Below, in pieces: positions 59,878 to 64,000 of a stretch of 64,000 nucleotides of DNA. The position numbers and the translations under genes are program-made. Within the stretch, counting starts at the first letter, position 1. Every line of letters begins with the position of its first letter. The stretch covers positions 186,001-250,000 of the forward strand of contig JACVCD010000005.1 of assembly GCA_016742275.1 (NCBI GenBank), read 5' to 3'. Source of the DNA: Gemmatimonadaceae bacterium. GTDB taxonomy: Bacteria; Gemmatimonadota; Gemmatimonadetes; Gemmatimonadales; Gemmatimonadaceae. The notes under the pieces were generated by a model that saw only the letters and a list, made by a program, of their open reading frames with translations, was not told the DNA's origin and searched no databases.

Positions 59878-62466
59878 ATGCGCTTCCGTCTCCTGCCGAT
59901 CGCGCTGACCGGGCTCGCGCTCGGCGCGTGCAAGTCGGCGTCCAAGCCGGCTCCCGCACCGGCGCCCGCCAATGGCGCCGCCCGTCCGGCCAACGCCCCG
60001 GGTGGCCCGACCAACCCTACGCAGAATCCCGCCGGCCAGCCGCCCGCTGGTGGTGGCGCCCCCAACCTCGCGGGTCTCGCTGGCGCCCTGGGTGGCGGCG
60101 GTGGTGAGCCCAACCCGCGCCCCTACGCCACCGTCATCACGCCGCGCGCCAAGAGCAAGACCGGCGTGTTCTCGGTGCACCAGGTTGGCGCCCGCTTGTT
60201 CTTCGAAATCCCGGCCAATCAGTTGAACGAGGACTTCCTCGTCACGACGGTGCTCGCCGGTACCAATGAAGCCATCGGCGGCAGCCTCTATGGCCCCGAT
60301 CGTGTCATCCGCTTCGTGCGCCGCGAAAACCGCATCGACGTCCGTGAAGCGAGCTATCTCAACATCGCGTCCGACAGCATGCAGCAGTCGCGCGCGGCGA
60401 TGAATCTGATCTCGATCTTCCCCATCATCGCCACGATCAACGTCGAAGCCTACGGCAAGGACAGCTCGGTGGTCGTGGACGTGACGCGTCTCTTCACCGG
60501 CGGTGTGCAGGAATTCACCGCACGCGGTCGTCGCGCCACGGTCGACGCAGCGCGCAGTTACGTCGACAAGTTCGCGGCGTTCTCGCGCAATGTGAACGTG
60601 ACTGCCGTGCAGACGTACACGCCGATTGCTGGCGCCGCGCTGCCCATTCCGGGTCTCGCTGCCGGCAACACGCGCCCCGTCACGGAAGCGTTCACGTTCT
60701 CGATCGTGCGTCTCCCCGATCAGCCCATGATGCCGCGATTGTATGATCGCCGCGTGGGTTACTTCATCACGCCCAAGCGTGACTTTGGTTCGGATGAACA
60801 GCGTGTGGTGTCGACCGACTACATCAAGCGCTGGCGCCTCGAGTGCAGTGAGCAGAAGCAGGGCAATCTCTGCGTGCCCAAGAAGCCGATCACGTACTAC
60901 GTCGACCCGGCCACGCCCGCGTACCTCAAGCCGTTCATTCGCGCCGGCATTGAGGAGTGGCAGGAAGCGTTCGAAGCGGCCGGCTTTGCCAAGGGCATCG
61001 TGGCCGCTGATGCACCGGCCAACAACCCCGACTTCTCGGGTGAAGATGCGAGCGTGACGATGGTGCGTTGGTTGCCGTCGCCCACGGCCAACGCGCAGGG
61101 TCCGAGCCTTGTCGATCCGCGCACCGGCGAAATTCTCGACGCCGATGTGCAGATGTATCACAACATCCTCGACCTGCAGCGCGAGTGGTACTTCTCGCAG
61201 GTTGGTCACCTCGATCCGCGCGCGCAGAAGTTCCCGTTCCCTGATTCGCTCATGGGACGCCTCGTGCAGTTCGTCGTGGCGCACGAAGTCGGTCACACAC
61301 TCGGCTTCCGTCACAACTTCAAGGGCAGCTCGATGTACCCGCTCGACTCCATCCGCAGCAAGACGTGGGTGGCGAAGATGGGACACTCGCCGAGCATCAT
61401 GGACTACGCGCGTTTCAATTATGTCGCGCAGCCAGAAGACGGGATCCCCGTGTCGCAGCTCGTGCCGAAGGTTGGTCCGTACGATCTCTACGCGACCATG
61501 TGGGGTTACAAGCCCATCCCGGGCGCACGCACGCCGCAGGCCGAACTGCCCACGCTCGACGAATGGTCGCGCATGCAGGACGCCACGCCGTGGCTCCGCT
61601 TCTCCGATGACGCCAGCGCGGGTCAGGCCGATCCGGGTGAGCAGACGGAAGCCGTTGGTGATGCCGACGCCGTGCGCGCCAGCACGCTGGGCTTCAAGAA
61701 CATCGCCCGCGTGATGAAGCTGGTGAACGGTGCGTCCACCGCCGACAAGACCAAGGACTTCTCGCTCCTGAGCGAGACGTACAATGGTGTGATCGGTCAG
61801 TGGACGCTCGAAGCCAACCACGTGGTCAAGATCGTGGGTGGTGTGGATCGTCAGGAAAAGCGCGTAAGCCAGTCCGGCCCGGTGTGGACGCCGGTGTCGC
61901 GCAAGCGTCAGACCGACGCCATGAAGTTCCTGAACGATCAGGTGTTTGCCACGCCGACTTACCTCATCGACGTGCCGACGCTGCGTCGTCTCGAGTCCGA
62001 TGGCAACATCGCCCGTGTGGCCGGTGCGCAGGCGCGAGTGCTCAACAGCCTCGTATCCAATGCCCGTCTGCAGCGCATGGTGGAACTGGAAGCCACGGCC
62101 ACCAACCGCGCCGACGTCTACGCGCTAGGTGATATGCTGACGGATCTGCGTCGTGGGCTCTGGAAGGAGATCTACGGTGGTCAGCCGATCAACGCCTATC
62201 GTCGTCGTCTGCAGACCATCTACCTCGAGTCGATGGCCGCCAAGATAAAGCCGCCCGCGCCGAGTGCGCAGGAAGCCGCGATCGCGCAGCTGCTGGGTGG
62301 CGGAATCCTGAACACGCGCGATTTCCGTCCCATGCTGAAGGACGAAGTGCGTACGCTGGATCGTGAGCTGGCAGCGGCCATTGGCCGGACCAGCGACCGG
62401 GCGTCGCGGGCGCACCTGCAGGATTCGCGCGATCAGATCAAGGCGATGCTCGATCCGACCAAGTAA
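59878..62466 (+). CDS. Zinc-dependent metalloprotease lipoprotein (DUF5117/DUF4953 type), copy 2
   Basis: An 862-residue lipoprotein, signal ending Leu-Gly-Ala-Cys, with a Pro/Ala/Gly-rich linker. It is collinear with the protein at 32701: FSVHQVGARLFFEIP, EASYLNI, NVTAVQTYTP, KPITYYVDPATPAYLKPFI, the catalytic HEVGHTLGFRHN (His469, Glu470, His473, His479) and SIMDYARFNYVAQPEDG. The HEXXHxxGxxH pattern and the Met-turn-like motif point to a metzincin-type zinc site. The Gly-rich insert near residue 805 in copy 1 is absent. It lies at the edge of the cassette array and is followed by a terminator and an RND pump gene. Confidence 0.9.
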   Translation: MRFRLLPIALTGLALGACKSASKPAPAPAPANGAARPANAPGGPTNPTQNPAGQPPAGGGAPNLAGLAGALGGGGGEPNPRPYATVITPRAKSKTGVFSVHQVGARLFFEIPANQLNEDFLVTTVLAGTNEAIGGSLYGPDRVIRFVRRENRIDVREASYLNIASDSMQQSRAAMNLISIFPIIATINVEAYGKDSSVVVDVTRLFTGGVQEFTARGRRATVDAARSYVDKFAAFSRNVNVTAVQTYTPIAGAALPIPGLAAGNTRPVTEAFTFSIVRLPDQPMMPRLYDRRVGYFITPKRDFGSDEQRVVSTDYIKRWRLECSEQKQGNLCVPKKPITYYVDPATPAYLKPFIRAGIEEWQEAFEAAGFAKGIVAADAPANNPDFSGEDASVTMVRWLPSPTANAQGPSLVDPRTGEILDADVQMYHNILDLQREWYFSQVGHLDPRAQKFPFPDSLMGRLVQFVVAHEVGHTLGFRHNFKGSSMYPLDSIRSKTWVAKMGHSPSIMDYARFNYVAQPEDGIPVSQLVPKVGPYDLYATMWGYKPIPGARTPQAELPTLDEWSRMQDATPWLRFSDDASAGQADPGEQTEAVGDADAVRASTLGFKNIARVMKLVNGASTADKTKDFSLLSETYNGVIGQWTLEANHVVKIVGGVDRQEKRVSQSGPVWTPVSRKRQTDAMKFLNDQVFATPTYLIDVPTLRRLESDGNIARVAGAQARVLNSLVSNARLQRMVELEATATNRADVYALGDMLTDLRRGLWKEIYGGQPINAYRRRLQTIYLESMAAKIKPPAPSAQEAAIAQLLGGGILNTRDFRPMLKDEVRTLDRELAAAIGRTSDRASRAHLQDSRDQIKAMLDPTK

Positions 62467-62505
62467 GCGGTTGGCTTGAGCTGCGACACGTGTCGCGGCT
62501 TGTGG

Positions 62506-62537
62506 AACGCACGGTCCTCCAACGGGCCGTGCGTTTT
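62506..62537 (+). terminator. Intrinsic terminator between metalloprotease and RND genes
   Basis: AACGCACGG at 62506-62514 pairs with CCGTGCGTT at 62527-62535, with a 12-nt loop, and the 3' arm runs into TTTT. It separates the metalloprotease (stop 62466) from the RND gene (start 62591). Confidence 0.82.
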
Positions 62538-62590
62538 GCGTTGTGGGCCCGGCCGCGAGCGCATTCCACCACTCGCACGTATTCTCCGGC

Positions 62591-64000
62591 ATGTGGATTG
62601 TTTCCCTCGCGCTTCGGCGGCCGTACACCTTCATCGTCGGGGCGCTGCTGGTCGTGCTGTTCGGCGTTTTGTCGGCGCTGCGCATGCCCACCGACATCCT
62701 GCCGGAACTCGATATCCCGGTCGTGTCGGTCATCTGGTCGTACAACGGTCTGCCGCCCGAAGAAATGGAGCGGCGGTTCAGCACCCCCTATGAGCGGGCG
62801 GTGACGACCACGGTCAACGACGTCGAACACATCGAATCCCAGTCGTTGGCCGGTATCACGGTCATCAAGGTGTTTTTCCAGCCTGGGGCCCGAATCGAAT
62901 CGGCGGTGGCGCAGTTGGCCGCCGTGGCCCAGTCCATTCTGCGGATCATGCCCCCGGGCGCTACGGCGCCCTTCATTGTGCGCTACAACGCGGCCAATGT
63001 GCCGGTGTTGCAGCTGGCGCTCGGTGGTGATTCGCTGAGCGAGCAGCAGCTCTATGATTTGGGCACGAACGGTATCCGTACCCGTCTCGCCACGGTGCGC
63101 GGCGCCAGTGTGCCGCAGCCGTATGGTGGTCGCGCGCGACTGATCAATGTGGACCTCGATCCCGACCAGTTGCTCGCCCGTGGTCTGTCCCCCACCGATG
63201 TATCCGATGCCATCACGGCGCAGAACCTGGTGCTGCCTGGCGGCACGGCCAAGATCGGCGAACGCGAATATGCGGTGCGCCTGAACGGCAGCCCCGATGT
63301 GGTGGACGCGCTGAACGACTTGCCCATTCGCATGGTGAATGGCGGACTGGTTCGCGTGCGCGATGTAGCGCAGGTGCGTGACGGCTACGCGGTGCAGACC
63401 AACATCGTGCATCGCGACGGTGTGCGCGGCGCGCTCATTACGGTGCTCAAGTCGGGTGGTGCGTCCACGATCGACGTGGTGAACCGCGTGCGCGGTGCCC
63501 TGCCCGGTGTGTTGTCGGCGCTGCCTTCAGCACTCAAGGTGGACGTACTCGCCGACCAGTCACTGTTCGTGAAGGCCGCGCTCAAGGGCGTGGTGGTCGA
63601 AGCGCTCATTGCCGCGTGTCTCACAGCGGCCATGATTCTGCTGTTCCTTGGTTCATGGCGCTCCACACTCATCGTGGCGCTCAGTATTCCGCTGTCCATT
63701 CTCGTGTCGGTCACCGTGCTGGCCGCACTGGGACAGACACTCAATGTGATGACACTGGGTGGTCTCGCCCTGGCCGTTGGTGTGCTGGTTGACGACGCCA
63801 CGGTAGGTATTGAAAACATCCATCGCGTGCAGGAGCACGAGCCGGATATCGATCAGGCCATTCTGCTCGGCGCTGGTCAGATCGCCATTCCGACGCTGGT
63901 GTCCACGCTGGCCATCTGCATCGTGTTCGTGCCGATCTTCTTTTTGAGTGGTGCGGCCGGATCGTTGTTCAAGCCGCTGGCCATGGCGGTGGTGTTTGCC
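62591..64000 (+). CDS. RND-family (AcrB/MexB-like) efflux transporter, 3' end beyond window
   Basis: The first 470 residues of an RND inner-membrane pump, starting MWIVSLALRRPYTFIVGALLVVLFGVLSALRMPTDILPELDIPVVSVIWSYNGLPPEEMERRF, the universal N-terminal helix and first porter-domain motif. VNDVEHIESQSLAGITVIKVFF and LQLALGG belong to the periplasmic porter domain. Transmembrane helices 2-4 follow; helix 4 holds the proton-relay pair in GVLVDDATVGIENIHR. It is cut within helix 5 or 6 at the window edge. The substrate class (drug or metal) is not decided, but the porter motifs resemble the drug/hydrophobe branch. Partner adaptor genes are not visible here. Confidence 0.93.
   Translation, partial: MWIVSLALRRPYTFIVGALLVVLFGVLSALRMPTDILPELDIPVVSVIWSYNGLPPEEMERRFSTPYERAVTTTVNDVEHIESQSLAGITVIKVFFQPGARIESAVAQLAAVAQSILRIMPPGATAPFIVRYNAANVPVLQLALGGDSLSEQQLYDLGTNGIRTRLATVRGASVPQPYGGRARLINVDLDPDQLLARGLSPTDVSDAITAQNLVLPGGTAKIGEREYAVRLNGSPDVVDALNDLPIRMVNGGLVRVRDVAQVRDGYAVQTNIVHRDGVRGALITVLKSGGASTIDVVNRVRGALPGVLSALPSALKVDVLADQSLFVKAALKGVVVEALIAACLTAAMILLFLGSWRSTLIVALSIPLSILVSVTVLAALGQTLNVMTLGGLALAVGVLVDDATVGIENIHRVQEHEPDIDQAILLGAGQIAIPTLVSTLAICIVFVPIFFLSGAAGSLFKPLAMAVVFA

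Noticed and set aside
59875-61821. A 648-codon open frame antisense to the metalloprotease gene
   Set aside because: It mirrors a conserved HEXXH protein and is rich in Arg, His, Val and Asp, as expected of antisense frames in GC-rich DNA. It has no start signal or domain.
1-64000. rRNA and tRNA genes
   Set aside because: No stretch resembling conserved rRNA helices or a tRNA cloverleaf with a T-loop (GGTTCRANNCC) and acceptor pairing was recognised on either strand by eye; a tRNAscan-type search would settle this.

Overview
The window looks like a chromosomal stretch of a high-GC, Gram-negative, soil- or water-type bacterium, most plausibly a member of Gemmatimonadota (Gemmatimonas-like). 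This placement is an inference from gene content, not from a marker gene. The support is two large paralogous HEXXH lipoproteins of the DUF5117 type, a VPS10/BNR-repeat secreted protein, a glycogen-binding-module envelope protein, a PEP-CTERM protein, a plant-type FabI, abundant hybrid histidine kinases and an RND pump. No rRNA, tRNA, CRISPR array or insertion sequence was seen.

Layout. 1-1.6 kb: two leftward secreted-protein genes, one cut by the window edge. 1.9-9.0 kb: a rightward signalling operon that alternates two periplasmic-binding lipoproteins with two hybrid histidine kinases, with no ABC transporter genes. 9.0-15.8 kb: small enzymes, a divergent hydrolase/ArsR-SRPBCC locus with a palindromic operator, a PLP decarboxylase coupled to a DUF1835 protein, and a mannose-1-phosphate guanylyltransferase. 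15.8-19.6 kb: housekeeping genes (2'-5' RNA ligase family, SDR, Sua5-type tRNA t6A synthase, FabI). 19.7-25.5 kb: a kinase/START-like/MFS operon converging on a fourth hybrid kinase. 25.6-45.2 kb: mostly exported proteins (VPS10-like, SPFH with a ribbon-helix-helix protein, hydrolases, metalloprotease, SMP-30-like, PEP-CTERM, DUF2911), plus glutamate dehydrogenase and a propeller/serine-hydrolase pair. 45.3-48.9 kb: a decayed HigBA locus and two MacB/FtsX-type ABC permeases.

49.5-59.5 kb is the standout region: a cluster of leftward cassettes, most with one gene, separated by imperfectly palindromic 90-123 bp elements that look like integron attC sites. There are eight good sites and two short degenerate ones. 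Every cassette gene is on the minus strand, begins about 10-90 bp after one element and ends just before or inside the next. No integron integrase is present in the window, so the array fits a CALIN (cluster of attC sites lacking an integrase) or the detached tail of a chromosomal integron. Its cargo is a HigBA toxin-antitoxin module with its own promoter, a DUF2442/DUF4160/zinc-ribbon module, a phospholipase D-like nuclease, a five-zinc-ribbon PD-(D/E)XK-like nuclease, a DUF3251 lipoprotein, a possible uracil-DNA-glycosylase-like protein and several proteins I do not recognise.

59.9-64 kb returns to ordinary chromosomal genes: the second metalloprotease and the start of an RND transporter that runs off the window.
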